Of a DNA stretch of 33,492 nucleotides, positions 33,351-33,492 are shown piece after piece (position 1 is the stretch's first letter; every line of letters begins with the position of its first letter). A model generated the notes under the pieces. That model saw only the letters and a list, made by a program, of their open reading frames with translations. It did no database searches and had not been told where the DNA came from. Source of the stretch: a virus; IMG/VR virus record IMGVR_UViG_3300032313_001337, positions 1-33,492 of that record; one strand, written 5' to 3'. A program made the translations under genes and the position numbers.

Positions 33351-33492
33351 GCAACAATGACTACCGGCAATGTTCAAAGTTGGTATGCTACAAATTTAAA
33401 TAGTACCAACGGAAATATTACAACTTTAACTGCCACTACAGTTGACGCAGGCACCACAACCACTGCTGTATTGAATAGCACAACAGGCAACA
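32784..33492 (+). CDS. tail-fibre-like protein (3' end outside window)
   Basis: The frame starts at ATG 32784 after AAAAGGATC and stays open for 236 codons to the right edge, so the gene is partial. It begins MAVTRIKNNQITDATITAAK, a common start for phage fibre or base proteins, then LSIIGNLTVTGTSSNINAIN (similar to the 29866 protein) and FVIFNNGYTGSLSNYTIGIL, a recurrent phage fibre segment. Around residue 170 the NFSSGNAVISGGYISALSN repeat and a NVQSWYATNL spacer appear, shared with the preceding gene. A trimeric fibre subunit is likely; its tip lies outside the window. Confidence 0.75.
   Translation, partial: MAVTRIKNNQITDATITAAKIASQTLVGSLFATDLTISSNLSIIGNLTVTGTSSNINAINTYISDPFVIFNNGYTGSLSNYTIGILVNRNLASLNSFGAVNTAWVWSEADSAFTGIATTDTGTGVVSINNAGYANIKIGNLNAVTAVTASSITATALNFTNAVATTLVATNFSSGNAVISGGYISALSNATMTTGNVQSWYATNLNSTNGNITTLTATTVDAGTTTTAVLNSTTGN

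Noticed and set aside
1-33492. tRNA genes, CRISPR arrays, insertion sequences and integrase
   Set aside because: No cloverleaf with a GTTCRA-type T arm, no regularly spaced repeats with unique spacers, and no transposase or integrase motifs were seen by eye.

Overview
The window is part of the genome of a tailed, T4-like (myovirus-type) bacteriophage, probably an environmental one. The evidence is the ordered T4 head block (portal gp20, a gp67-like small protein, a gp68-like core protein, protease gp21, scaffold gp22, major capsid gp23), the late sigma factor gp55, the recombination nuclease pair gp47/gp46, and baseplate proteins of the gp26, gp51 and gp53 type. No host gene, tRNA, integrase or CRISPR array was seen, so the host cannot be named. 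Gene density is very high, and many genes overlap by 1-23 bases.

Layout. (1) 1-4072, minus strand: three virion/baseplate genes, the first running off the left edge. (2) 4136-18269, plus strand: gp55, then a tightly coupled run that starts with gp47. The usual gp47-gp46 pair is pulled apart by an accessory cassette (short-chain dehydrogenase, radical SAM enzyme, 2OG-Fe(II) oxygenase-like protein and a broken glycosyltransferase-like gene). After gp46 comes a second cassette: two B12-type radical SAM proteins flanked by two related beta-rich proteins, a second radical SAM/SDR pair, a split radical SAM/SPASM gene and a GIY-YIG nuclease. (3) 18270-18677: a gene-free, hairpin-rich stretch, the best candidate here for an undescribed structured RNA. 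(4) 18678-19741, minus strand: gp51-like and gp26. (5) 19791-33492, plus strand: a tape-measure-like protein, the head block, a terminator, a stand-alone glycosyltransferase-like gene, a virion protein, a second terminator, and a group of tail-fibre-like beta proteins with shared repeats, the last running off the right edge.

Regulation. TAAATA-core motifs resembling the T4 late promoter (TATAAATA) precede most late gene groups in the correct orientation, which fits the phage encoding gp55. Two perfect TATAAATA copies face away from each other between gp26 and the tape-measure-like gene, each exactly 31 bases from its start codon. gp47 instead has a sigma70-like promoter placed so that its transcript would begin at the ATG.

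The accessory genes look like a small biosynthetic or modification pathway (radical SAM, dehydrogenase, oxygenase, glycosyltransferase) carried in the recombination operon. Its product cannot be read from the sequence; modification of a surface glycan or a peptide is an inference only. Two of its genes are interrupted, so part of it may be decaying.
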